A DNA stretch of 64,000 bases from Panacagrimonas sp046594215 (GTDB lineage: Bacteria; Pseudomonadota; Gammaproteobacteria; Nevskiales; Nevskiaceae): the NCBI GenBank assembly GCA_046594215.1, contig JBKJPX010000048.1, positions 1 to 64,000 on the forward strand, written 5' to 3'. The notes below the pieces were generated by a model. It ran no database searches. It saw only the letters and a list, made by a program, of their open reading frames with translations, and was not told the DNA's origin. Below, one piece after another: positions 49,189 to 58,203 of this stretch. The position numbers were made by a program, and so were the translations under genes. Numbering within the stretch: position 1 is the first letter of the stretch; each line of letters begins with the position of its first letter.

Positions 49189-49971
49189 ATGAAGCTCAGC
49201 AAGAATTCTTCGTCTAGTAGCGTGCGCAGGTCGGTGGCAGCTCTTGCCGCCGCCGCGTGCACGCTGGCTGCCATTCCGACCGCGATGGCGGGCAGCTATG
49301 ACGGGCCGTACTACGATCCCGTACGAGATGTGATGGTGACGCCGCGCATTCCGTCGACCACGACCACCGTCGGGGCCGATGTCGATCCGACCTCGACCGT
49401 CAGAACACGCGACTACACGGCGATCACACGACCCGTGGAGCAGCCCGCGACGCCGTACCGCCAGCCGATCTATGGGACCTACGACGCGTCACGGGGCCCG
49501 TCGCCGGTGGCCTCCTCGGCGGGCGCCGTGGGTTCGCAGACGCCGGCCGCGATCGTGACGGGCTCCAACGAGGCCTATTACGACTCGGCGCGCGACGTCA
49601 TGGTCACGCCGAGTCTGTCGGGCACGGTGCCGTACGTCGGTTCGACCTCGCGATCCAGCCAGGTGAGCGCGGCCCCGGCCTCGACCTTCGAGTTCGTCGT
49701 GCGCAACGGCCGGATGATCCAGGGGCCGGCGGCGATCACGGTGGAGCACGGCAGTCAGGTCACGATGATCGTCGACTCGGACAGCTCGGATGCATTGCGG
49801 ATCGACGGCTACAACCTGGTCGCGCCGGTAGTCGCCGGCCAGCCGATGCTGCTGACTTTCGTCGCCGAGCAACCGGGGCGCTTTGCCTATCGCCTGGGCT
49901 CGGGTCGCGAGATTGGCGTGATCGAAGTCGGTCCGGCGGCTCCGGGACGCACGAGCGTCGGAAGGCAGTAG
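49189..49971 (+). CDS. Secreted protein with repeat motif and cupredoxin-like domain
   Basis: A 260-residue protein behind AAGGAG: signal peptide (AALAAAACTLAAIPTAMAG), then a motif present twice (YYDPVRDVMVTPRIP at about 41-55 and YYDSARDVMVTPSLSG at about 126-141) in a Ser/Thr/Pro-rich stretch. A C-terminal domain (about 165-250) has the beta pattern of cupredoxins (FEFVVRNGRMIQGPAAITVEHGSQVTM, FVAEQPGRFAYRL). It lacks a His-Cys-His-Met copper set. Probably periplasmic and structural or binding; family uncertain. Confidence 0.65.
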   Translation: MKLSKNSSSSSVRRSVAALAAAACTLAAIPTAMAGSYDGPYYDPVRDVMVTPRIPSTTTTVGADVDPTSTVRTRDYTAITRPVEQPATPYRQPIYGTYDASRGPSPVASSAGAVGSQTPAAIVTGSNEAYYDSARDVMVTPSLSGTVPYVGSTSRSSQVSAAPASTFEFVVRNGRMIQGPAAITVEHGSQVTMIVDSDSSDALRIDGYNLVAPVVAGQPMLLTFVAEQPGRFAYRLGSGREIGVIEVGPAAPGRTSVGRQ

Positions 49972-50103
49972 ACGCGTGGCAGGACCGTTGCCGGGTTTGC
50001 CCCGGCCCCGGCGTCCTGCTTCACGAGGTAGCTACGCGCTCGCGCGGGATGCATCGGAGGCGGCCGTATCGGATCATCCCGACCCGGCCATTTCCGATCT
50101 CCC

Positions 50104-50898
50104 ATGTCGCGAGCGTTTTTTGTGCTGTGCGTCGTCTGCCTCGCCTGCGCGTCCTGCGCGAGTCCCTGGCTGGATCGCCTGCGGTCCCGCGACTCAGCTC
50201 CCGAACGTCCTGGCGAGCCTGCTTCAAGAGTGCCGCCGTTCACTTCGGGCGCAAACGGCGAGGCCAGTGCGCGCTCGCGGGTTGCCGAGGCCGAGGCGCT
50301 GACCACGCAGACACGCCAGCTCGTCGGCGGCTGGAGCGGCGCCGATCCTGACCTTGCCGCTGCACGCGGCGCCATCGAGGGACGCGACTGGAGTGGCGCG
50401 CGGGCGGCAGGCGACGAGGCCATCGCGCATTCCGAGCAGGCCATCTCGGATCATTACGCGCGTCTGGCCAACGAGGAGCTCGCGCGCTCCTATGCATACT
50501 CGGGTCTCGACGATGGCCAGCTGCTGCAGTTGCGCGCGGCCGAGGAGATCATGGTCACGGGTAACAGCCGTCTGGCGTACGGGCGGCTGCGCACGCTCAA
50601 CCAACAGCTCCAGACCCGGGTGAAGACCTACGTGGTCCGCGCGGGCGACAGCCTGTGGGTGATCGCCGGCAGGCCCGAGGTTTATTCCAATTCGCTTCTG
50701 TGGCCCCTGGTGTGGCAGGCCAACGCCACCGTCATCCCGAACCCCGACCACCTGCGACGGGGCCAGGTCCTCAAGGTGCGCCCGCATCCGAGCGCCGACG
50801 AGATCGCCGAGGCGGTGAGCGTCGCGCGTGGAGAGCGCAGAGCCCTGCCGGGCGTGACCCCGGACATCGGAGAAATCCGCGAGGCCCCTTCACCGTAG
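50104..50898 (+). CDS. LysM-domain lipoprotein
   Basis: A 264-residue protein with a lipoprotein-like signal (FFVLCVVCLACASCAS), a helical middle and a C-terminal LysM module (TYVVRAGDSLWVIAGRPEVYSNSLLWPLVWQANAT...LRRGQVLKV) that binds peptidoglycan. A lytic transglycosylase gene is convergent 24 bases away. Confidence 0.83.
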   Translation: MSRAFFVLCVVCLACASCASPWLDRLRSRDSAPERPGEPASRVPPFTSGANGEASARSRVAEAEALTTQTRQLVGGWSGADPDLAAARGAIEGRDWSGARAAGDEAIAHSEQAISDHYARLANEELARSYAYSGLDDGQLLQLRAAEEIMVTGNSRLAYGRLRTLNQQLQTRVKTYVVRAGDSLWVIAGRPEVYSNSLLWPLVWQANATVIPNPDHLRRGQVLKVRPHPSADEIAEAVSVARGERRALPGVTPDIGEIREAPSP

Positions 50899-50922
50899 CG
50901 TACGCACCACGCACGCGGCCGA

Positions 50923-51528
50923 TCAGCCTCGATACCAGCGCCGGTTCAAGGCCCGAAGCACAAGGTTCGGATACTTCGGCTTGCCGTAGCTCCCGTTGTA
51001 CCGCGCGAGCGCACCGACGAGGTTGCCGCGCTCCTGGTCCAGGTAGAAGCGAAGGATCGTGCAGCCCATGCGCAGGTTGGTCTGCGCGTGAAACAGGTTC
51101 TCCTGCGGGCCCGCGATCTCCTTCAGCCAGAACGGCATGATCTGCATGTAGCCCTGCGCACCGGAGGTGGAGATCGCGAAGCGGTCGAAGCGGCTCTCCA
51201 CCTCGATCACTGCGAGCGCCAGTTCGGGCGGGATGCGCGCGCGCTGCGCCTCGGCGTGAAGGATCCGAAGGAATTCCAGTCGCTCGCCGTCGTCCTTGAT
51301 GAAGCGCTGCAAGCGACCGGACATGTCGGTGAGCCAGACCTCGGCGTCGAAGCGATGCTCGAAGCTGTCCGAGGACTTGATCGCGTCCTCGAGCAGCTTG
51401 CGCAGTTCCGGCTCCATCTCGCCGGTCGGCCCCGCGACGCCGGGGGCGGCGAAACCCAAGGCCAGCAACATGAGGGCCAGCCTGAACCAGGCGAATGTGT
51501 CGCGCCTGCACCGCGCGCCGCGCTTCAA
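50923..51528 (-). CDS. Lytic murein transglycosylase (SLT domain)
   Basis: A 201-residue protein with a signal peptide (FRLALMLLALGFAAPGVAGP). The SLT catalytic domain contains ALAVIEVESRFDRFAISTSGAQGYMQIMPFW, in which the Glu of VEVES-type motif I is the general acid, and ALARYNGSYG. It cleaves peptidoglycan glycan strands with 1,6-anhydro product. It lies 28 bases downstream of proS, an order common in gammaproteobacteria. Confidence 0.9.
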   Translation of the reverse strand: MKRGARCRRDTFAWFRLALMLLALGFAAPGVAGPTGEMEPELRKLLEDAIKSSDSFEHRFDAEVWLTDMSGRLQRFIKDDGERLEFLRILHAEAQRARIPPELALAVIEVESRFDRFAISTSGAQGYMQIMPFWLKEIAGPQENLFHAQTNLRMGCTILRFYLDQERGNLVGALARYNGSYGKPKYPNLVLRALNRRWYRG

Positions 51529-51556
51529 GCCGGAGCCGCGTTCCCGTTCGCGGCGT

Positions 51557-53260
51557 TCAAGCGGAGAGGCGCTCCAACACTGCCGCGACGCTGGCTTCGA
51601 TCATGTCGGCCTTCTCGGCGCCGCGTTTCTTGTACTCGTACTGGTTGGCCGCCAGTCCCTTCTCGCCGATGACCACACGATGCGGAATCCCGACGAGGTC
51701 GGCATCCGCGAACATCGGTCCGGGCCGCAGGCCGCGGTCGTCGAGCAGGACATCGATGCCGGCAGCCAGCAGGTCGGCGTAGAGCTGTTCGGCCACGGCC
51801 TTCACGCGCTCTGACTTGTCGGCGCCGATCGGGCAGACCAGCAGGCGAAACGGCGCGATGGCGTCGGGCCAACGCATGCCGTTGGCGTCGTGACGCTGTT
51901 CGATGACGGCGGCGGCGAGGCGCGAAACGCCGATGCCGTAGCAGCCCATTTCCGGCGTGACGGCCTTGCCCTGCTCGTCGAGCACGGTGAACGACATCGC
52001 CTCGGTGTACTTGCGACCGAGTTGGAAGATGTGGCCGCCTTCGATGCCGCGGTAGAACCTGATCTCGCCCTGGCCGTCGGGGCTGGCGTCGCCCTCGCGG
52101 ATCTTGCGCAGGTCGAAGCCCTCGACGACCGGGCAGTCGCGTCCCCAGTTCACGCCCCGGAGGTGGTGGTCGTTGACGTTGGCGCCGCAGACGAAGTCCG
52201 CGATCTCCAGCGCCGCGTGGTCCGCGATCACGCTCACAGGGCAGTTCACCGGTCCCAGATACCCGACCTCGCAGCCGAACGCGGCCTGCACGTCCTCGAT
52301 CTTCGCCATCTCGAAGGGACTCGAGATCAGCGGGTGCTTCGCTGCCTTGACCTCGTTGAGCTCGTGATCGCCGCGCAGCGCGATGGCCACCAGTCCGCCT
52401 TCGCGACCCTTGGCCACGAGCAGCTTCACCTTGGCCGTGAGCGCCACCGACAGGAATTTCGAGACCTGCTCGCAGGTCTTCTGGCCCGGCGTGGAAACCT
52501 GTTCGATCGACTGTGATGCGGCCGGACGCGCCTTGCCCGAGGGGGGACAGGCAGCGGCCTCGATGTTGGCGGCGTAGCTGCCGACGCTGGAGACCGCGAG
52601 CAGGTCCTCGCCAGAGCCGGCGAGAATGTGGAACTCCTCGGACTTGGCGCCGCCGATGTTGCCGCTGTCGGCCTGCACGATGCGGAAGTCGGCACCGATG
52701 CGTTCGAACACGCGGCCGTAGGCGCCGCGCATGTTCTGGTACTCGCGATCGAGGTCGGCCGCGTCCATGTGAAAGGAGTAGGCGTCCTTCATCAGGAATT
52801 CACGCGCCCGCATCAGGCCGAAGCGCGGACGGCGCTCGTCGCGGAACTTGGTCTGCACCTGGTACCAGTTGAACGGCAGCTGGCGGTAGCTCCGAACGTC
52901 CTGCTTGGCGTGGTGCACGATCACTTCCTCGTGCGTGGGGCCGTAGCAGTAGTCGTTCTGATGACGGTCCTTGATGCGCAGCATCTCGGGGCCCATGAGC
53001 TTCCAGCGCCCGGATTCCTGCCATAGCTCAGCCGGCTGGATCGAGGGCATCAGCAGCTCGGCCGCGCCGGCGCGGTTCATCTCCTCGCGCACGATGGTCT
53101 CGATGCGGCGCAGCACGCGCAGGCCCATCGGCATCCAGGTGTAGAGGCCGGCGCCGAGCTTGCGAATGAAACCGGCCCGCAGCAGCAACTGGTGTGAAAC
53201 CACCTCGGCGTCGGCCGGGGTCTCCTTGGTCGTGGACAGCGGAAAGCGGGACAGGCGCAT
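51557..53260 (-). CDS. proS: Prolyl-tRNA synthetase, bacterial long form
   Basis: A 567-residue class II synthetase: motif 1-2 region AGLYTWMPMGLRVLRRIETIVREEMNRAGAAELLMP, KFRDERRPRFGLMRAREFLMKDAYSFH (motif 2). The central insertion editing domain spans about residues 220-400. GCYGIGVSRLAAAVIEQ (motif 3) and a C-terminal anticodon domain follow. The frame is open upstream; ATG at 53258-53260 matches the family start MRLSRFPLSTTKETPADAEV. Confidence 0.95.
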   Translation of the reverse strand: MRLSRFPLSTTKETPADAEVVSHQLLLRAGFIRKLGAGLYTWMPMGLRVLRRIETIVREEMNRAGAAELLMPSIQPAELWQESGRWKLMGPEMLRIKDRHQNDYCYGPTHEEVIVHHAKQDVRSYRQLPFNWYQVQTKFRDERRPRFGLMRAREFLMKDAYSFHMDAADLDREYQNMRGAYGRVFERIGADFRIVQADSGNIGGAKSEEFHILAGSGEDLLAVSSVGSYAANIEAAACPPSGKARPAASQSIEQVSTPGQKTCEQVSKFLSVALTAKVKLLVAKGREGGLVAIALRGDHELNEVKAAKHPLISSPFEMAKIEDVQAAFGCEVGYLGPVNCPVSVIADHAALEIADFVCGANVNDHHLRGVNWGRDCPVVEGFDLRKIREGDASPDGQGEIRFYRGIEGGHIFQLGRKYTEAMSFTVLDEQGKAVTPEMGCYGIGVSRLAAAVIEQRHDANGMRWPDAIAPFRLLVCPIGADKSERVKAVAEQLYADLLAAGIDVLLDDRGLRPGPMFADADLVGIPHRVVIGEKGLAANQYEYKKRGAEKADMIEASVAAVLERLSA

Positions 53261-53310
53261 TGCGAACCGGTAGACAGGAAGGGCCGCGGATTGTAGCCGC
53301 CCAAACGAGA

Positions 53311-53342
53311 CCGCCCCCTGCGCCTGGCGGCGCAGGGGGCGG
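53311..53342. terminator. Strong hairpin after the MAPEG gene
   Basis: CCGCCCCCTGCGCC (53311-53324) and GGCGCAGGGGGCGG (53329-53342) form a 14-bp stem with a TGGC loop, 20 bases after the MAPEG stop. No T tract follows on either strand, so termination may be partial or rho-assisted. Confidence 0.5.
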
Positions 53343-53361
53343 TTCCGGATCGCCGCGCGGA

Positions 53362-53781
53362 TCAGGCCGCGGGGTGCAGGAGCACCCAGGCCCAGTAGGC
53401 AATGATGCCGAGCTGGACCGCGAACAGGGTGGCGCGCAGCAGTACCAGGATGGAGCTCGTGCCGATCAGGTGGATGATGCTCTGGGCGATGCGGGCATAC
53501 AGCACCCAGCAGGCCAGGCCGTCGACCACCGGGCTGCGGCCCAGCGCCGCGGCAGCCAGTACCACGGCCGCGAAGATGCCGATGTTCTCCACCGTGTTGG
53601 CATGGGCATGCTGGGCGCGGACCAGGAAGGCCGGGTCGTCGGTTACGTTTCCGCGCGTCCAGTAGTTGAGCGGTTTCTTCCCCATCAGCCCGAGCGGGAT
53701 GCGGTGGCCCACGTAGAGCAGGACCATCACCACCATCCACAATACGTAGTACAGCAGTGCTTCGATTCCCGTCATCTGCAT
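53362..53781 (-). CDS. MAPEG family membrane protein
   Basis: A 139-residue protein with four transmembrane helices (ALLYYVLWMVVMVLLYVG, NIGIFAAVVLAAAALG, VDGLACWVLYARIAQSII, LFAVQLGIIAYWAWVLL) and RAQHAHANTVENIGIF, the MAPEG pattern. Relatives are glutathione-dependent membrane enzymes. The ATG at 53779-53781 is used. Confidence 0.85.
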   Translation of the reverse strand: MQMTGIEALLYYVLWMVVMVLLYVGHRIPLGLMGKKPLNYWTRGNVTDDPAFLVRAQHAHANTVENIGIFAAVVLAAAALGRSPVVDGLACWVLYARIAQSIIHLIGTSSILVLLRATLFAVQLGIIAYWAWVLLHPAA

Positions 53782-53875
53782 TTCTAGTTCCCCCAATTGG
53801 TTATTCGATCTTGCGCCCAAGGACGCGCGGCGATTATGCGCCGCGATACTGGGGAGAGGGCCATTACCCGCCGGT

Positions 53876-54958
53876 TCATGGCCGGGGCGCGCTGGGAAAG
53901 AGTTCGGGTTGATCGGTGCCGCTGCTCGCCTGGGGAGCCGCGAAGCCAGCCAGGCCGACGCCCACGAGGCGATAGCGCGTCGAGTCAGGGAGATCGACAC
54001 GGGCGAGGAGGCTGACCGCGCGATCGGCCAGAATTTCCTCGGAGTCGACCGCCAGGGGCGTCGTCAGGCTACGCGTCAGGATGCGAAATTCCGCGGTCTT
54101 GAGCTTGAGCACCACGGTGTACGCCATTCGCTCCATCTTGCGGGCGGCCTGCCAGGTGCGGGCGGCCATGCGCCGTATGTGCGGCGCCAGTTCCGACAGA
54201 GGCTGATCGTTGTCGAAGGTGTCCTCGGCCGAGACCGAGATGCGTTCACGGTCGGCACTGACCGGGCGATCGTCGATTCCTTGCGAGAGCTCGTGCAGGC
54301 GTTGTCCATAGCGGCCGAAATGGCGCTGCAACTGGTCCGGGTCGGCCACTGCGAGGTCTCCAATGCGGACCAGGCCTAGAGCCGCGAGCCTCCGTTCCAT
54401 GACCTGTCCCACGCCCGGCACGCGCCCGACGGGCAGCGGGGCGATCAGCCCCTGCGCGCGGTCGGGACGGATCACGAACAGGCCGTCGGGTTTCTTCCAG
54501 TCGGACGCAAGCTTGGCGAGGAACTTGTTTGGCGCCACGCCTGCCGATGCCGTGAGGTTCAGCTCTGTGCGGATCTGCGTGCGGATGGTTTCGGCCACTG
54601 CAGTCGCGCTGGGCAGGCCCGTGAGGTTGTCGGTGACGTCGAGGTAGGCCTCGTCGAGCGACAGCGGCTCCACGCGCTCGGTGTGGCGCAGGAAGATCTC
54701 GCGCACCGCACGCGAGACGGCGCGGTAGCGGGTGAAGTCCGGCGGCACGAATACGGCGTCGGGACACAGGCGCTCGGCGCGCACCGCGGGCATCGCGGAG
54801 CGAATGCCGAATTTTCGGGCTTCGTACGACGCCGCGCAGACCACGGAGCGGTTCCCGCGCCAGGCCACCACGACCGGACGGCCACGCAGCGATGCATCGT
54901 CTCGCTGCTCGACTGACGCGTAGAACGCGTCCATGTCCACGTGGATGATTTTTCGCAT
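53876..54958 (-). CDS. dinB: DNA polymerase IV
   Basis: A 360-residue Y-family translesion polymerase: KIIHVDMDAFYASVEQRDD (first metal Asp), RPVVVAWRGNRSVVCAASYEARKFGIRSAMP, SLDEAYLDVTD (second acidic pair), and ASAGVAPNKFLAKLASDWKKPDGLFVI. The little-finger domain follows. The C-terminus QPELFP resembles a clamp-binding QxxLF motif. ATG at 54956-54958. No LexA box was identified upstream. Confidence 0.94.
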   Translation of the reverse strand: MRKIIHVDMDAFYASVEQRDDASLRGRPVVVAWRGNRSVVCAASYEARKFGIRSAMPAVRAERLCPDAVFVPPDFTRYRAVSRAVREIFLRHTERVEPLSLDEAYLDVTDNLTGLPSATAVAETIRTQIRTELNLTASAGVAPNKFLAKLASDWKKPDGLFVIRPDRAQGLIAPLPVGRVPGVGQVMERRLAALGLVRIGDLAVADPDQLQRHFGRYGQRLHELSQGIDDRPVSADRERISVSAEDTFDNDQPLSELAPHIRRMAARTWQAARKMERMAYTVVLKLKTAEFRILTRSLTTPLAVDSEEILADRAVSLLARVDLPDSTRYRLVGVGLAGFAAPQASSGTDQPELFPSAPRP

Positions 54959-55002
54959 CGCCCCATCGTCTGGCAAGGACCGGGACCAGATCATACGGCG
55001 CA

Positions 55003-55031
55003 GCAAAAAGCCCGCCGGCGAACCGGCGGGC
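55003..55031 (-). terminator. Terminator of the BON-domain gene
   Basis: GCCCGCCGG (55010-55018) pairs with CCGGCGGGC (55023-55031) around a CGAA loop. Read on the minus strand the stem is followed by TTTTTGC, so it ends the transcript of the BON gene just upstream of it. Confidence 0.88.
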
Positions 55032-55074
55032 CTGTAAGGCTTCTCTCAGCTTGTCGCAGCTTGGTGCTGGGGGA

Positions 55075-55452
55075 TCAGCCCTTGTTCTTCAGCTCGATCT
55101 TGTTATGCACGTCCTTTACGCCGGCCACCGCCTTGGTCGCGGCCCCGGCCTGTTCAATCGAGGCCTCGTTCGGCACCTTGCCCGACAGCGTCACCACGCC
55201 CGCGGTGGATTCGACGTTGATGTGCAGCGACTTCAGATTCTTCTCGCTGAGCAGCGCGGTCTTGACCTTGGCGGTCAGCGCGGAATCGGAAAGGTAGTCG
55301 CCGGTCTTGTCGGCGGCGGTCTCCACCTTGGTCTCGACTTTTGCCGCGGTGGAAGGCTCCGGCGCAGGCGCCACAACGTCGGCCGCAAATGTCATCGGAG
55401 CGGCGAACGTCAGGCTCAGCAGTGAGGCGGCAAACAGGGTCTTGGTCTTCAT
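55075..55452 (-). CDS. Periplasmic BON-domain protein (OsmY-like)
   Basis: A 125-residue protein: signal peptide (FAASLLSLTFAAPMTFAADV), an Ala/Thr/Glu-rich spacer, and one BON domain (DSALTAKVKTALLSEKNLKSLHINVESTAGVVTLSGKVPNEASIEQA). OsmY has two BON domains; this has one. BON proteins bind phospholipid and are usually stress-induced. It neighbours a CsbD-like stress gene. Confidence 0.9.
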   Translation of the reverse strand: MKTKTLFAASLLSLTFAAPMTFAADVVAPAPEPSTAAKVETKVETAADKTGDYLSDSALTAKVKTALLSEKNLKSLHINVESTAGVVTLSGKVPNEASIEQAGAATKAVAGVKDVHNKIELKNKG

Positions 55453-55572
55453 GGGTGCGGATCTCCTATTCGGCGGACGACGGCGATCAGCGCCAGTGTC
55501 CGTCAGGGTGATCGAGTCCTCAGTGACTCGGGTCGGCTGCAGACGAAGCAGTCGCCGTGCCTTGGAAATCGC

Positions 55573-55863
55573 TCAAAGTCCCGCGGCGGCGCGTTCGCGC
55601 GCCGTCACGGCCGAGGTGTCACGGCGCGGTATGGCCTGCGCCCGCTTCTTGGGAGCCGTGACCTCTTCGAGCTTCGTCATGAAGCTGCGAATCTGCTCCT
55701 GGGCCTGCTCGCGTGCGACGCCATAGCGTTCCTGGATAGCGCCAGCCAGGCGATCGAAGTCGCCCTCGATACGAAGCCAGTCGTCTTGGGTCAGCTGCCC
55801 CCATTCGTGCTTGGCCTTGCCGGTCAACTGCTTGAGCTGACCCTTCAGGGTGGTGCTGTTCAT
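55573..55863 (-). CDS. CsbD-family stress protein
   Basis: A 96-residue hydrophilic protein, MNSTTLKGQLKQLTGKAKHE onward, with the CsbD pattern GKAKxxWGxLTxDDWxxIxGxxxxLxGxIQExYGxxxEQA. A C-terminal basic tail (TAPKKRAQAIPRRDTSA) extends beyond the usual 60-70 residues. AGGAG precedes the ATG at 55861-55863. Likely general-stress regulated, as for the BON gene 120 bases downstream. Confidence 0.88.
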   Translation of the reverse strand: MNSTTLKGQLKQLTGKAKHEWGQLTQDDWLRIEGDFDRLAGAIQERYGVAREQAQEQIRSFMTKLEEVTAPKKRAQAIPRRDTSAVTARERAAAGL

Positions 55864-55981
55864 CGTGTTCTCCTGGATGCGGGTCATGACGGTTCGTCAC
55901 GATTCCACCCTGATCCGCGGCGATGAACTCGGGGTTAACACTGGAGATCTGGTGTTGCGAAGTGCACGCGACGCCCAGAAT

Positions 55982-56776
55982 TCATCCAAAAATCACCGCA
56001 CTTTGCCGGGACAGCGCCACCGGCTCGCCCGAGGGACTCCACAGGGTCGCCGTCTGGAACGCGTATCCGTCACCAGCCGCCGTCGCCTCGGCATCCATGA
56101 GCCACCAGTCCCTGCCTGACGGCAACCAGCGGTCGCACAGAAACTCGAGCGTCCAGCTCAGGGAACTCGCGGGCGCGACTGACTTCAGCACCGAGATCGC
56201 GGGGGAAGGGATCGTATCGGCGATCGCGATGACCAGCGATTCGTCCACCACCGGCTCGTCGATGTAGCGCACATAGATCTGCGTGCGCGGCTCCGCGCCG
56301 CCGCAGAATGGAAAAGCACCTGAAGCCCATCGCTGTTCGACGTAATTCGTGAACGTGGGCGAGATTCCTGAAACGCGCGGAATCTGCTTGGAATGCTCCG
56401 CATCGAGCGGGACGACCGGACGAGGCGGTGCGATGCGCAGCATCGAGTGGCGCGCCCGTCCGAACACGGCGAGCGCGGTGCACATCACCTGGTCTGCGTC
56501 GACGATTTGCGCCTCGATGTGGACGGCAGACTTGCCGGTTCTGAGCACGCGAGAGCGGATCACCAGGCGCGCAGGAAAAACGGGGCCGACGAAGGTGACC
56601 TGCAGCGTACGCAGGGGGAGGTCGGGTTCGACGCGGCTGCGCATCGCGCGTACCAGCAGCGCCGCTTGCAGCCCGCCGAACAGGGTGCGGCCTTGGGTCC
56701 AGTCCTGCAGCGGAGCGTCGACGACGTGTCGGTCACCTTCGGATCGGAGCGCCGCGACGATTTCGGTCAGCAGCAT
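55982..56776 (-). CDS. Acyl-CoA thioesterase, double hot-dog (TesB-like)
   Basis: A 264-residue protein with two hot-dog units: FGGLQAALLVRAMRSRV...LRTLQVTFVGPVFPARLVIRSRVLRTGKSAVHIEAQI and the second around LSWTLEFLCDRWLPSGRDWWLMDAEATAAGDGYAFQTATLWSPSGEPVALSRQ. This pattern matches the TesB-like thioesterase families. It hydrolyses acyl-CoA; chain length unknown. It lies 18 bases downstream of serA on the same strand. Confidence 0.85.
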   Translation of the reverse strand: MLLTEIVAALRSEGDRHVVDAPLQDWTQGRTLFGGLQAALLVRAMRSRVEPDLPLRTLQVTFVGPVFPARLVIRSRVLRTGKSAVHIEAQIVDADQVMCTALAVFGRARHSMLRIAPPRPVVPLDAEHSKQIPRVSGISPTFTNYVEQRWASGAFPFCGGAEPRTQIYVRYIDEPVVDESLVIAIADTIPSPAISVLKSVAPASSLSWTLEFLCDRWLPSGRDWWLMDAEATAAGDGYAFQTATLWSPSGEPVALSRQSAVIFG

Positions 56777-56794
56777 GCGCGCACCAGCGAAAAA

Positions 56795-58030
56795 CTAGTT
56801 GAGAAGGCGAGTGCGCAGGGTGCCGGCGATCGCGGAGAGCCGATCGCGCAGGGCGCGACCCTGGTCTTCGGTCGCATCGACGTCGATCACCACGTAGCCG
56901 ACCTGACCGGTCGTCTGCAGGTACTGCGCGTCGATGTTCACGCCGCTCTCGGAGAACGCGTTGTTGATCTGCGTGAGCATGCCGGGCCGATTCTCGTGGA
57001 TGTGCAGCAGTCGGCGGCTGCCCGTGTGCTCCGGCAGCGAGACCTCCGGAAAATTCACGGCGGAGAGCGTGGAGCCGTTGTCGCTGTAGCGGATCAGTTT
57101 CGCCGCCACCTCGATGCCGATGTTCTCCTGCGCCTCGAGCGTGCTGCCGCCCACATGCGGCGTCAGGATGACGTTGTCCATGCCCACCAGTTCGGACACG
57201 AACCTGTCCTCGTTGCCCTTTGGCTCGACCGGGAAGACATCGACCGCCGCACCCGCGACGTGCTTGATCCTGAGCGCCGCGGCCAGCGCCGGGATGTCCA
57301 CGACGGTGCCGCGAGAGGCGTTGATGAACACCGCGCCCTTCTTCATGCGCGCGAGTTCTTCGGCGCCGATCATGTCTCTGGTCGCGGGGGTTTCCGGCAC
57401 GTGCAGCGAAACCACGTCCGAACGCTCGAGCAGGTCGGACAGGTTGGCGGCAGGCGAGGCGTTGCCCAGCGCGAGCTTGGTCTCGACGTCATGGAAGATC
57501 ACCCGCATGCCCAGGCTCTCCGCCAACACGCCGATCTGCGTGCCGATGTGCCCGTAGCCGACGATGCCCAGCGTCTTGCCGCGCACCTCGTAGCTGCCCG
57601 CCGCAGACTTCGACCAGCCGCCGCGGTGACACTCCATGTTCTTCTCGGGAATGCGGCGCATCAGCAGAATCGCCTCGGCCAGCACCAGCTCGGCCACGCT
57701 GCGCGTGTTCGAGTAGGGCGCGTTGAAGACGGGGATGCCGCGCGCCTGCGCGGCGTCGAGCGCGACCTGGTTGGTGCCGATGCAGAAGCAGCCCACGGCC
57801 ATCAGGCGGCGCGAATTCTGGAACATTTCCGCGGTGAGGTTGCTGCGCGAGCGGATGCCCACGATGTGCGCCTCGGCCACGCGTTCGGCGAGCTGCGCCT
57901 CGGGGAGCGACTTCTCGTGGAACTCGATCTGCGTGTACCCCGCCGCTTTGAGGCTTCTCACAGCGGTCTGGCTGACGCCCTCCAGCAACAGGATGCGAAT
58001 GTCGCCGCGAGGGAACGAAGTCTTGTTCAT
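56795..58030 (-). CDS. serA: D-3-phosphoglycerate dehydrogenase
   Basis: A 411-residue NAD-dependent enzyme catalysing the first step of serine synthesis. The NAD motif is TLGIVGYGHIGTQIGVLAESLG, the catalytic residues are in INASRGTVVDIPALA and ILTPHVGGSTLEAQENIG, and a C-terminal ACT domain (SRRLLHIHENRPGMLTQINNAFSESGVNIDAQYLQT) implies serine feedback. Length matches the E. coli type. A GC hairpin (58050-58074) lies in its 5' leader. Confidence 0.95.
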   Translation of the reverse strand: MNKTSFPRGDIRILLLEGVSQTAVRSLKAAGYTQIEFHEKSLPEAQLAERVAEAHIVGIRSRSNLTAEMFQNSRRLMAVGCFCIGTNQVALDAAQARGIPVFNAPYSNTRSVAELVLAEAILLMRRIPEKNMECHRGGWSKSAAGSYEVRGKTLGIVGYGHIGTQIGVLAESLGMRVIFHDVETKLALGNASPAANLSDLLERSDVVSLHVPETPATRDMIGAEELARMKKGAVFINASRGTVVDIPALAAALRIKHVAGAAVDVFPVEPKGNEDRFVSELVGMDNVILTPHVGGSTLEAQENIGIEVAAKLIRYSDNGSTLSAVNFPEVSLPEHTGSRRLLHIHENRPGMLTQINNAFSESGVNIDAQYLQTTGQVGYVVIDVDATEDQGRALRDRLSAIAGTLRTRLLN

Positions 58031-58049
58031 GTGGGTGGTAGTGCCGCCA

Positions 58050-58074
58050 GTCCGCGCTTTTTGCGGGCGCGGAC
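58050..58074 (-). other. Hairpin in the serA 5' leader
   Basis: GTCCGCGC (58050-58057) pairs with GCGCGGAC (58067-58074) around a 9-base loop that reads CCGCAAAAA on the minus strand, ending 20 bases before the serA ATG. It may affect translation or be incidental. Confidence 0.35.
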
Positions 58075-58203
58075 TATGCCATAGCGAAGGGTCCGCGATC
58101 AGCCTTGGTTAAGCTTGCCTGCCTACCGTGCCGCATCCCCTGAGCTCGGGCGTGTCACGTCCGCTACGGGGTACGACGATGCAATTTTCCAAGGAGAGTA
58201 AAC

